NCBI GenBank assembly: GCA_030447545.1
Contig: JAUJOV010000004.1
Location: 26,214-90,213 of the forward strand
Reading direction: 5' to 3'
DNA from: Sphingomicrobium sp.
GTDB lineage: Bacteria; Pseudomonadota; Alphaproteobacteria; Sphingomonadales; Sphingomonadaceae
DNA: 64,000 nt
The translations under genes were made by a program, and so were the position numbers. The notes below the pieces were generated by a model. The model was not told the DNA's origin, made no database searches, and saw only the letters and a program-made list of their open reading frames with translations. The number at the start of each line of letters is the position of its first letter. The stretch's first letter is position 1. Shown here one piece after another: positions 44,928 to 53,008 of the stretch.

Positions 44928-45414
44928 ATGGCGGAGAGAGACCAGAACGAAGGCAGCGGCCAGCAGCCGCCCGTTGGCAAGCAGGACGACAAGCAGATTG
45001 CCGGCCAGGCGGGTCAGCAGCCGAGTGGCGCGCAGGGACAGCAGCCGCTTGGCCAGCAGGGCGACTTCGGCGATCAAAGCCCGCAAGCGCAGAGCGGCGG
45101 CCAGAGCGCGACCGGTGAGACGCTAAGCGAAGGCAGCGAGCCGGACCTGGGCGGCGGCGACGTCGGGCCCGGCGGCTATTCGCCCGAGAGCGGCGCGTCC
45201 GACCTGGGCGGCGGCGAGACCGGTCTCGGCGATCTGGGCGGCGGCTTTGTCGGCAGCCAGAGCGGCGAGGATCTCGGGCGACTATCTGCAGCGCGACGGA
45301 AACCCCGACGGGGGCTTTGCCGAGCAGGGCCGCGGAGCGCCTGACCAGGGCGATGTCGAGCGCGGGACCGAGCGTTCGGACAATCGCGACAGCGACATCG
45401 AAGGGGGCGCCTGA
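44928..45414 (+). CDS. Low-complexity Gly/Gln/Asp-rich hypothetical protein (frameshift ~45275)
   Basis: MAERDQNEGSGQQPPVGKQDDKQIAGQAGQQPSGAQGQQ...DLGGGETGLGDLGGGFVGSQSGEDLG|DYLQRDGNPDGGFAEQGRG. Confidence 0.6.
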
Positions 45415-45443
45415 GCCGCTGCCGCCGAGGCTGCAGCCCGGGC

Positions 45444-45941
45444 TCAGCCGATGCGGTAGTAAATCGCGAGACGGTCGAGCGCGAGGGTAAGCACCAGCTT
45501 GCCCGCGCGCGCGGTCCAGCCGAGCGCGCTCTCCGCCTCGCGCATGCCTTCGCCTGCGCACACCACGCGCCACAAAATGTCTGCGAGGCCCGGCCCGGCG
45601 GCGTCGATGGCCGCGTGGAACCGGTCCTTGGCGTCGATCTGCGCCCCGTTCAGGTCCATTCCAGCCGAAGAGCCGCCGCGGCGCCCGCTGACCGGCGCTG
45701 CACTCCACGCCATGGTCACGCTCGGTGACAGCTGGGCGCGCTCCCAGGCGGCGCGCAGCCGCTCGCCGGCGTCGAGCAGGAGGCGGCCGACCAGCCCGCG
45801 CGCAAAGAGCCAGCCAAGCGGCGAGTCGGCCAGGTTGACGGTGACCGAGCGAGCCGGGCGGCGCCCGCGCTGGCCCTTGGGAGCCTCGTCGCCATCAATC
45901 GCCCGCTCCACCAGCAGACGCCCGTAACTCCGCTGCGCCAA
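45444..45941 (-). CDS. DUF6456-like hypothetical protein
   Basis: DLNGAQIDAKDRFHAAIDAAGPGLADILWRVVCAGEGMREAESALGWTARAGKLVLTLALDRLAIYYRIG. Confidence 0.7.
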   Translation of the reverse strand: MAQRSYGRLLVERAIDGDEAPKGQRGRRPARSVTVNLADSPLGWLFARGLVGRLLLDAGERLRAAWERAQLSPSVTMAWSAAPVSGRRGGSSAGMDLNGAQIDAKDRFHAAIDAAGPGLADILWRVVCAGEGMREAESALGWTARAGKLVLTLALDRLAIYYRIG

Positions 45942-46042
45942 GTCGCCCTCCCATCCGCCACCCGATTCGCAGGGGTCTTGGCAATTATATACTTGACGTA
46001 GAATAAGAGAGGACGCATAAGGGTTTCCAGAAGGAAGCCCCG

Positions 46043-46951
46043 ATGTTCGATCTAACCAATCCGATTTTCCAAGATGCCGACAAAGCCCGCGAGCATCTGG
46101 AGAGCATCAACTGGCCCAACGGCCCGTTCTGCCCGCACTGTGGCGAGACAGAGAACGTGCATCGCCTCCAGGGCAAGTCGCACCGCGCCGGCCTCATCCA
46201 ATGCAATTCGTGCCTGAAGAACTTCACCGTCACAGTCGGCACCGTGTTCGAGCGCTCCAAGATCTCGCTCAATAAGTGGATGCTCGCCACCTACCTGCTA
46301 GCCTCCAGCAAGAAGGGCATCAGCGCGCATCAAATCCACCGCATGCTTGGCGTCACCTACAAGACGGCGTGGTTCATGATGCACCGCGTCCGTGAGGCCA
46401 TGAAGGACGATGGTTCTCCGCTCGGCGGCCCTGGCCAAGTGATCGAGAGCGACGAAGTGATCGTTGGCGGCAAGAAGAAGCGCCGCTTGTCGGGCAAGGT
46501 CGCGCCGAAGAAAAAGGTCGTGACGCTCGTCGAGCGCGGCGGTCGCGCCCGTTCGTTCCATATCACGCACATTGACCATACGAACATTCGCGCCGCGCTG
46601 GTCACGAACTGCCACCGCTCGTCGCACCTGCGCACGGACGATGCGCGCTTCTACAATCGCATTGGCGAAGAGTTCGCCAGCCATGAAACCACGCTGCACT
46701 CAAACCGCGAGTTCAGCCGTGGCGACGGCAACCACAGCAACACCGCCGAGAACTTCTTCAGCATCCTGAAGCGCGGAGTTGTCGGCACCTACCATCACTG
46801 GTCGGCAACCCACATTCACCGCTATTTGGCCGAGTTCGATTTCCGCTACAGCAGCAAAGACGACAGCGATCGCGAGCGCGCCGACGCCATGCTCAAGGGA
46901 ATCGTCGGCAAGCGTCTCACCTATCGGCGGACTGACAAGCTCGCCGCCTAG
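46043..46951 (+). CDS. IS1595 family (ISXO2-like) transposase
   Basis: Zinc ribbon CPHCGETENVHRLQGKSHRAGLIQCNSC; KWMLATYLLASSKKGISAHQIHRMLGVTYKTAWFMMHRVREAM; DDE-type region ESDEVIVGGKKK...HSNTAENFFSILKRGVVGTYHHWS. Confidence 0.96.
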   Translation: MFDLTNPIFQDADKAREHLESINWPNGPFCPHCGETENVHRLQGKSHRAGLIQCNSCLKNFTVTVGTVFERSKISLNKWMLATYLLASSKKGISAHQIHRMLGVTYKTAWFMMHRVREAMKDDGSPLGGPGQVIESDEVIVGGKKKRRLSGKVAPKKKVVTLVERGGRARSFHITHIDHTNIRAALVTNCHRSSHLRTDDARFYNRIGEEFASHETTLHSNREFSRGDGNHSNTAENFFSILKRGVVGTYHHWSATHIHRYLAEFDFRYSSKDDSDRERADAMLKGIVGKRLTYRRTDKLAA

Positions 46952-47005
46952 CTATTACAAGCCCCCACGCTTCATTGGGAAGCCGCGCAAGCGCTGGACA
47001 CAGTA

Positions 47006-47530
47006 CTAGCCCGCAAAAAAGCATATCATCGCCAGCCCCCCGATCAGGAGTGAAACTGCCACAATGCAGAGCGCAGCAAGAACCAGACGACCGTTCTTCC
47101 CCATGATGTCTTTGTTCTCGCCCGTCTTGCGATGCAGGTCCTCCGCTAGGTCAGCGAGACGGGTCGCTTCGTCCTTCTTTGAAGCGATATCGCGCTTCCA
47201 AGCGCCCGGTCTGGTTCCCGGGTAGTTCCAGGCAACAGGGCGAGCAGCATACACGGTCAACGCTAAGGCTATCAGAAAGCCGGTCGCGCAGATGAGAGCC
47301 GTAACGGCCAGAAAGTCTTGCCGAGGGTGCGCGAGCAACAGAGCCGCCGCTCCACTCGCCAGTGCAACAATCACAGCCGACAAAAACCCGGCTAACACGA
47401 GCGCGCGTTGATCAGCTGCCAGCGCAGCCGTAAGCTGGCTCTGAAGTCTCAATTCAGCCGATTCGACGACCTCTCTTAGAAGCGCTGTGTCAGTGCTCTT
47501 GTAAGACGCAGTTTCAGTTTCAACCGACAT
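47006..47530 (-). CDS. Transposon passenger: 3-TM membrane protein with SLATT/DUF5706 (Pycsar effector)-like layout
   Basis: Hydrophobic segments ALVLAGFLSAVIVALASGAAALLLA, FLAVTALICATGFLIALALTVYAA and LVLAALCIVAVSLLIGGLAMICFFAG separated by a charged helix; family assignment is inference. Confidence 0.6.
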   Translation of the reverse strand: MSVETETASYKSTDTALLREVVESAELRLQSQLTAALAADQRALVLAGFLSAVIVALASGAAALLLAHPRQDFLAVTALICATGFLIALALTVYAARPVAWNYPGTRPGAWKRDIASKKDEATRLADLAEDLHRKTGENKDIMGKNGRLVLAALCIVAVSLLIGGLAMICFFAG

Positions 47531-47544
47531 AGGATTCCCCTAAT

Positions 47545-47709
47545 ATGGCCGCGCCCGACCCCGACGAGCGAGAAACCAAAGTTCACAAGCCGGACGACCA
47601 CGTCGAGAAGCGTCATGACGACGGGCAGGGCGACCGCTTCAACGAAGCGAATGAAGATGATGACGGCAAGTCGGATAGCGGTGGCGACGATTCTGAGAAG
47701 GATGGCTAA
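47545..47709 (+). CDS. Transposon passenger: small acidic protein (54 aa)
   Basis: MAAPDPDERETKVHKPDDHVEKRHDDGQGDRFNEANEDDDGKSDSGGDDSEKDG translated directly. Confidence 0.5.
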   Translation: MAAPDPDERETKVHKPDDHVEKRHDDGQGDRFNEANEDDDGKSDSGGDDSEKDG

Positions 47710-47846
47710 CTCTTAGCTTTCGCGGCGCGTTGCCGCCCCAGCTTGCTATCCTTGTGCGGCTTGGGAGGAGTCGCGAGCATTCGCTTGAGGGCAGCTTCCG
47801 CGCGTGCCCTGGTTTCGGCGTCGGAGTAGCCTTCATTGGGTGCCAC
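47706..47846 (-). CDS. Transposon passenger: small basic protein (46 aa, GTG start)
   Basis: VAPNEGYSDAETRARAEAALKRMLATPPKPHKDSKLGRQRAAKAKS; coherent coding composition, frame not in supplied ORF list. Confidence 0.5.
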   Translation of the reverse strand: MAPNEGYSDAETRARAEAALKRMLATPPKPHKDSKLGRQRAAKAKS

Positions 47847-48438
47847 CGTTCAACCTCCTACCGACCGAAATTCGTTCCTAGCAGGCATTGGCCACATTTG
47901 TCTTCAATGGGCGCTTATTGAAATGAGCCTTCTGGCAATCATTGCTGCCGCCGAACACATACGCTTGGAAAAAGCTTACACCCGTTACGGTGGTCAAGAC
48001 ATGCTTCCGCGGCTGAATATGGCGATCAACCTGACCAAAGAAGCAAAATGGCCCCGCCGCCTCATCAAGCGTCTTGAAGCCATACGCGCCGCGCTTCAGG
48101 GCGGGTTGGCAGATCGCCGCAATCTGTTTGTGCATGGCGTCCATGCGGCGGGAAATGCACCAGGCGAAGTGCGGCTCACCATGGTCCGCTGGAAAGGCAA
48201 AAAGCGCCACCAGTACGTGACTCTGGTGGACGCTTTGGACCTAGCCAACAAGCTCGCCATTCTCGCGCAGGAAATCCATAGCATCGACCGTGACTACGGC
48301 GTCTGGAAGTTCGGCTCCCACTACGAGGAAGACCGCGGCGAGCAAATCCGCCAAACTAAGGCCGCTACTCGGTTCATACGCGCACACAACGTTAAGCGCG
48401 CGATCAAACTGCTCCTCGCTAATCTGAAACCTTGGTGA
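47836..48438 (+). CDS. Transposon passenger: HEPN-like helical protein with RNLFVH (Rx4H) motif
   Basis: GHICLQWALIEMSLLAIIAAAEHIR...LEAIRAALQGGLADRRNLFVHGVHAAG; motif is HepT/HEPN-like; family assignment is inference. Confidence 0.6.
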   Translation: MGATVQPPTDRNSFLAGIGHICLQWALIEMSLLAIIAAAEHIRLEKAYTRYGGQDMLPRLNMAINLTKEAKWPRRLIKRLEAIRAALQGGLADRRNLFVHGVHAAGNAPGEVRLTMVRWKGKKRHQYVTLVDALDLANKLAILAQEIHSIDRDYGVWKFGSHYEEDRGEQIRQTKAATRFIRAHNVKRAIKLLLANLKPW

Positions 48439-48602
48439 TTCACCACACTGGTGAGCGCCGGCCTGTCGGCCCGAATCAGTGGCCAACTGAAACTCCTACG
48501 TCAAGTATATAATTGCCGGGGTCTTGCCACATCGGCAAAAGTGTAGGACAGAGGAAAAACCGCTCTGGTTATAAAAAAGAGCCGCAAAAGGGGGCTTTGA
48601 GG

Positions 48603-49169
48603 ATGATCACTCGAATCCGCGAAGTGCGCAGGGCACGCGGAATGACGCTCGACGATGTCGCAAAGCGCTGCAGCCCGCCGACCACTCCGCAAACTGTCGG
48701 CAGGCTCGAGACCGGCACGCGCACGGTGTCGATCGGCTGGCTCAACCGGATCGCCGAGGCGCTTGGCGTCGAGGCAGCGGACCTGGTCGAGGGCGGCGGC
48801 GAAAAGTCGGAGCTTCCCGTGGTCGCGGTGCTCGGCGCCGGAGGCGCTGCGGCCCCCAAGCGCACCGCGGTCGTCGTGCCGCCGCGCAGCGGCCCCGGGC
48901 AGGTCGCGATCATCGCCGCGGCCAGTCTGGGCGACTATCGCTCGGGCGACGAGATCTGGTGCGAGACGCTCGAGGCGGCGCAGTACGGCCGGGCGCTCAA
49001 CCGCGACGTGCTGGTCCCCAGGCCTGCGGGCCGCTTCCTGTTCGGCCGGCTGATCGGCCGCGAGGAAGGCAAGCTCCATCTGCTCCCGCCGGGCGCGGGC
49101 GGGCGTCAGTCGGTGGTCGCCGATCCGCCGTGGATCGCCGTCGCATCGAAGCTGGTGCGGAGCCTTTAG
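48603..49169 (+). CDS. XRE family helix-turn-helix regulator with C-terminal sensor-like domain
   Basis: TRIREVRRARGMTLDDVAKRCSPPTTPQTVGRLETGTRTVSIGWLNRIAEALGV. Confidence 0.85.
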   Translation: MITRIREVRRARGMTLDDVAKRCSPPTTPQTVGRLETGTRTVSIGWLNRIAEALGVEAADLVEGGGEKSELPVVAVLGAGGAAAPKRTAVVVPPRSGPGQVAIIAAASLGDYRSGDEIWCETLEAAQYGRALNRDVLVPRPAGRFLFGRLIGREEGKLHLLPPGAGGRQSVVADPPWIAVASKLVRSL

Positions 49170-49218
49170 CGGCCGCGGCGGTTCTCAGCGCCCGAGCCGG
49201 CTTTCAGGAGCGCGACGC

Positions 49219-49323
49219 ATGTTCTTCTTCTTCAACAACCGTATGGGCTGCGGGACGTCGCTGCTGATCACCGCGGCGGGAACGCTTCTGCTGCTCCTGC
49301 TGATGGGCTGGATCAACTTCTAA
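49219..49323 (+). CDS. Small single-TM protein (34 aa)
   Basis: MFFFFNNRMGCGTSLLITAAGTLLLLLLMGWINF; translated directly, not in ORF track. Confidence 0.55.
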   Translation: MFFFFNNRMGCGTSLLITAAGTLLLLLLMGWINF

Positions 49324-49328
49324 AGCGC

Positions 49329-49757
49329 TTACTGCTGGTGCTGGCCGCCTTCTGCGCTGACGCCCTCCAGCGCATGCTCTGCACATTCGTCGTCGGCCTC
49401 CCGGCTGAGGTCGCCGAGGCTGATGATCCCGCACAGCCGCTCGTTCTCGTCGAGCACCGGAAGCCGCCGCACCTGCGCTTCGGCCATCCTCATCGCGACT
49501 TCCTCGACGTCGTCGTGGATCCGGGCGCAGACCACGCCGGTCGTCATCAGCTCGCGCACCGGGGTGTCGGGGCCGTGGCCGTGCGCCACTCCGCGAACCG
49601 CAATGTCGCGGTCGGTGATCATGCCGATCAGCCGGTCGCCCTCGGTCACGGGAATCGAGCCCGAGTCGGAGCTGAGCATGAACGACGCCGCCTCGCGCGC
49701 GGTCTGGTCGGGCCGCACCGTCTCGACTTCGCGAGTCATTACATTGCTGACTTTCAT
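49329..49757 (-). CDS. CBS domain-containing protein
   Basis: Two CBS repeats: MKVSNVMTREVETVRPDQTAREAASFMLSSDSGSIPVTEGDRLIGMITDRDIAVR...VREL MTTGVVCARIHDDVEEVAMRMAEAQVRRLPVLDENERLCGIISLGDL. Confidence 0.92.
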   Translation of the reverse strand: MKVSNVMTREVETVRPDQTAREAASFMLSSDSGSIPVTEGDRLIGMITDRDIAVRGVAHGHGPDTPVRELMTTGVVCARIHDDVEEVAMRMAEAQVRRLPVLDENERLCGIISLGDLSREADDECAEHALEGVSAEGGQHQQ

Positions 49758-49826
49758 GGGAATCTCCTGCTTGAACGGCAGGTCAACGCATGAGGGCCCG
49801 CGCTATTTCCGCACCCCTGACGAGCG

Positions 49827-51848
49827 TCAGGGCAGGTTCTCCGTCAGCAGGTCGTAGGTCGCGACCAGCTCGTCCTTCTGGTTGAAGATCTCGACCGCCC
49901 AGCGCACCTGGCCCGTCTCCTCCGACTTGATCGACTTGGCGCGCACGCTGAGCTCGACCCGCATCGAATCACCCGGATAGAGCGGGGTGAGGAAGCGCAG
50001 GTTCTCGAGGCCGGTGTTGGCAAGCACCGGACCCGGATCGGGATCGACGAACAGCCCGGCGGCGAAGCTCAGGACCAGATAGCCGTGGGCGACGCGGCCC
50101 TCGAAGATGGGCGAGGCCCTGGCTGCTTCCTCGTCCATGTGCGCGTAGAATTTGTCGCCGGTGAAGTGGGCGAAATGCTCGATGTCCTCGAGGCTGACGG
50201 TGCGGCTTTCGGTATTCCACGTGTCGCCGATGGAAAGCTCGCTCATCCTGAGCCGGAACGGGTGGGTTTCGATCGCGCGCTTGGGTGCGCCGGGCACGTA
50301 TTGGCCGGTGATCGCTGCGATCATCAAAGGCGAAGACTGGAGCGCGGTGCGCTGCATGTAGTGCTTGACGCCGCGGATGCCGCCCATTTCCTCGCTTCCG
50401 CCGGCGCGGCCGGGGCCGCCGTGGACCAGCACCGGCAAGGGCGACCCGTGGCCGGTCGATTCCTTGTGGTTGGTGCGGTCGATGATCAGCATGCGCCCGT
50501 GATAGGCCGCGGTCGAGGCGATGAAGTCGCGCGCAGCCTCGGGCGAATGGGTGAAAAGCGACAATGCGAGGCTGCCGCGGCCGCGGTTGGCAAGCGCGAT
50601 TGCGTCAGCAAGGTCGCGGTACGGCATGATGGTCGAGACGGGCCCGAACGCCTCGACGTCGTGAACCGCCTCGGCGCCCCACGGGTCGTCGGTGCGAAGC
50701 AGCACCGGCGGGAAGAAGGCTCCGCCGGGGATCGGCGGGTCGGCCGAGGGGTCGCCGGCAACGACCCGCGCCCCAGCGGCCTCAAGCTCGGCGATCTTCT
50801 GGCGGACATCGTCGCGCTGGGCGAGGCTGACGAGCGCGCCCATGCGCGTGTCTTCCGAGCGCGGGTCGCCGACCTTCGTCTTGGACAGGCGCTCGCCAAG
50901 CGCCTGCTCGACCGCGTCGAGATAGTCTGCCGGGGCGATCGCGCGGCGGATCGCGGTGCATTTCTGGCCCGCCTTGACCGTCATTTCGATCGCCACTTCG
51001 CGCACGAAGAGATCGAACTCGGGCGTGCCGGGCGCCGCGTCTGGGCCGAGGACCGAGGCATTGAGGCTGTCCTGCTCGGCGATGAAGCGTACCGATTCGC
51101 GCATCACCGCGGGGTGATTGCGCAGCTTCGACGCAGTCTTCGCCGAGCCGGTGAAGCTTACGATGTCCTGGCCGGTCAAATGGTCGAACAGGTCGCCGAC
51201 TCCGCCGACGATCAGCTGGACCGAGCCCGGCTGAAGCAGGCCCGTGTCGATCATCACGCGGAAGGCCGCTTCGGCGACAAAAGCGGTGGCGGACGCCGGC
51301 TTCACGATCACCGGCACGCCCGCGAGCAGGGCGGGGGCGAGCTTTTCGAGCATGCCCCAGACGGGGAAGTTGAACGCGTTGATCTGGACAGCGGCGCCCT
51401 GGAGCGAGGTGTAGACGTGCTGGCCGACGAACGTGCCGGTCTTCGACAGGGGCTCGAGCGGCCCGTCGAGCAGGACGTGCGCGTCGGGAAGGTCGCGGCG
51501 GCCCTTCGACGAGAAGGAGAAGAGCGTGCCCGCGCCGCCCTCGATGTCGATCCAGCCGTCCTTGCGCGTCGCCCCGGTCAGGTAGCTGAGCTCGTACAGC
51601 TCCTCCTTGCGCGCCATGATGGCGAGGCCAAGGCCCTTGAGCATTCGAGCGCGCTCGTGGAACGTCATTCGGCGCAGCGCGGGCCCGCCGACTTCGCGCG
51701 CGTGGCGGAGCATCCCGCCAAAATCGAGCCCACCCGATCCTGTTGTGGCGACGGCGGCACCGTCGATGGCGCTCGCGAGCTCGGCAAGATTGCCGGTGCC
51801 GGCGGTCCAGTGATCGAGGGCATAGTTGAGCAGTTGCGCGGTCTTCAT
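49827..51848 (-). CDS. paaZ: Phenylacetic acid degradation bifunctional protein PaaZ (oxepin-CoA hydrolase / semialdehyde dehydrogenase)
   Basis: ALDH domain INAFNFPVWGMLEKLAPALLAGVPVIVKPAS plus C-terminal MaoC-like hydratase VSLEDIEHFAHFTGDKFYAHMDEEAA. Confidence 0.93.
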   Translation of the reverse strand: MKTAQLLNYALDHWTAGTGNLAELASAIDGAAVATTGSGGLDFGGMLRHAREVGGPALRRMTFHERARMLKGLGLAIMARKEELYELSYLTGATRKDGWIDIEGGAGTLFSFSSKGRRDLPDAHVLLDGPLEPLSKTGTFVGQHVYTSLQGAAVQINAFNFPVWGMLEKLAPALLAGVPVIVKPASATAFVAEAAFRVMIDTGLLQPGSVQLIVGGVGDLFDHLTGQDIVSFTGSAKTASKLRNHPAVMRESVRFIAEQDSLNASVLGPDAAPGTPEFDLFVREVAIEMTVKAGQKCTAIRRAIAPADYLDAVEQALGERLSKTKVGDPRSEDTRMGALVSLAQRDDVRQKIAELEAAGARVVAGDPSADPPIPGGAFFPPVLLRTDDPWGAEAVHDVEAFGPVSTIMPYRDLADAIALANRGRGSLALSLFTHSPEAARDFIASTAAYHGRMLIIDRTNHKESTGHGSPLPVLVHGGPGRAGGSEEMGGIRGVKHYMQRTALQSSPLMIAAITGQYVPGAPKRAIETHPFRLRMSELSIGDTWNTESRTVSLEDIEHFAHFTGDKFYAHMDEEAARASPIFEGRVAHGYLVLSFAAGLFVDPDPGPVLANTGLENLRFLTPLYPGDSMRVELSVRAKSIKSEETGQVRWAVEIFNQKDELVATYDLLTENLP

Positions 51849-51983
51849 GGGCGCGCGCTGTACGACGAACATCACGGCTTCCCAAGCCCTCCGGAGCGAT
51901 TGGAAAGGCTTTGCAGGCCCTTGCTTTCAGGCCTGAGCTTTCCGTGCTTCACCTCCATCCAGCCCCGCCCTACGGAAGAGCGG

Positions 51984-52349
51984 ATGAGCCGCCTCCTGAT
52001 TCTGCGCATCGCTTTCTGGGCGGCCGCCTTCTTCTCGCTGTACATGGCGTGGCTGCCGGATCCGCCGCAGGTGCCCGGGACCTACGGCGACAAGGTCCAG
52101 CACATGCTCGCCTTTGCGACGCTCGCGATGCTCGCCTCGCTCGCGTACCCCGCGGTAAGCCTTGTCGCCATCGGCCTGGCTTTGTCGTCATTCGGCGCAG
52201 CGATCGAGCTCATCCAGACGATTCCGTCGATCAGCCGCGACGGCTCCTTCGGTGACCTGGTCGCGGATATCGGAGGAGCGACGGTCATCCTGCTGCTGGT
52301 CGCCCGCACGCGCAGGCGGATGGCGGCCAGCGCCGACCAGAAAGGCTGA
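51984..52349 (+). CDS. VanZ-like family protein
   Basis: YGDKVQHMLAFATLAMLASLAYP; IELIQTIPSISRDGSFGDLVADIGGATVILLL. Confidence 0.8.
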   Translation: MSRLLILRIAFWAAAFFSLYMAWLPDPPQVPGTYGDKVQHMLAFATLAMLASLAYPAVSLVAIGLALSSFGAAIELIQTIPSISRDGSFGDLVADIGGATVILLLVARTRRRMAASADQKG

Positions 52350-52420
52350 CCTGGGGCTTGCGCCCGGGCTGCTCCTGCGGCAATTCAGCGGCAGGGCAAA
52401 ACCGCGGCTTGGGGCCATAA

Positions 52421-53008
52421 ATGCACAATATATTCAAAGCTTTGGCGTTAACTGCAATTTGCGCGCTCGCCGCCTGCTCGACGGTCAGCAAGGCGCCGGT
52501 GAAGCAGGCCGCTGCGCCAGCCGCGGCCAAGCGCGCGGGCGAGCCAATTCCCTATCGCTGGACCCACGGTCACGCGGAAAAGGCGCACAAGGCGATGCTC
52601 GCGACCTTCGCCCGCGGCGGCCTCAAGCCCGGCGAATATGTCTGGACGACGCAGGTGCCCAAGCAAGGCGAGACCAGGATCGTGATCGATCTCATGGCCC
52701 AGATGGCCTATGCCTTCCGCGGCGAGCAGTTGGTCGGCGCATCCACCATCTCGACCGGCAAGAAGGGCAAGGTCACGCCGCTCGGCTACTGGCCGGTGCT
52801 CGAAAAGAAGAAGTTCCACCGCAGCCGCAAGTACAACAATGCGCCGATGCCCTTCATGCAGCGGCTCGACCAATATGGCATTGCGCTGCACGGCGGGGCG
52901 AACCCCGGGTATCCGGCGAGCAACGGCTGCGTGCGGCTGCCGATGAAGTTCGCCGAGAAGCTCTACGCGCTGACGAGTGTCGGAACGCAGGTGGTGATCG
53001 AAGGCTAG
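52421..53008 (+). CDS. L,D-transpeptidase (YkuD) lipoprotein
   Basis: Lipobox LAACS; YGIALHGGANPGYPASNGCVRLPMKFAEKLY active-site motif. Confidence 0.92.
   Translation: MHNIFKALALTAICALAACSTVSKAPVKQAAAPAAAKRAGEPIPYRWTHGHAEKAHKAMLATFARGGLKPGEYVWTTQVPKQGETRIVIDLMAQMAYAFRGEQLVGASTISTGKKGKVTPLGYWPVLEKKKFHRSRKYNNAPMPFMQRLDQYGIALHGGANPGYPASNGCVRLPMKFAEKLYALTSVGTQVVIEG

Larger units (their letters stand above)
45980..48517 (+). mobile_element. IS1595-family transposon with passenger genes (2538 bp; 21-bp perfect TIRs; 8-bp TSD GGGGTCTT at 45972-45979 and 48518-48525)
   Basis: Left TIR ggcaattatatacttgacgta (45980-46000), right TIR tacgtcaagtatataattgcc (48497-48517), exact 8-bp direct repeat flanking, ISXO2-like transposase inside. 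Confidence 0.95.

Noticed and set aside
50085-51983. N-terminal ~630 residues of the 754-aa plus-strand ORF 50085-52349
   Set aside because: Antisense to paaZ; only the terminal VanZ-like part (from 51984) is a credible gene.
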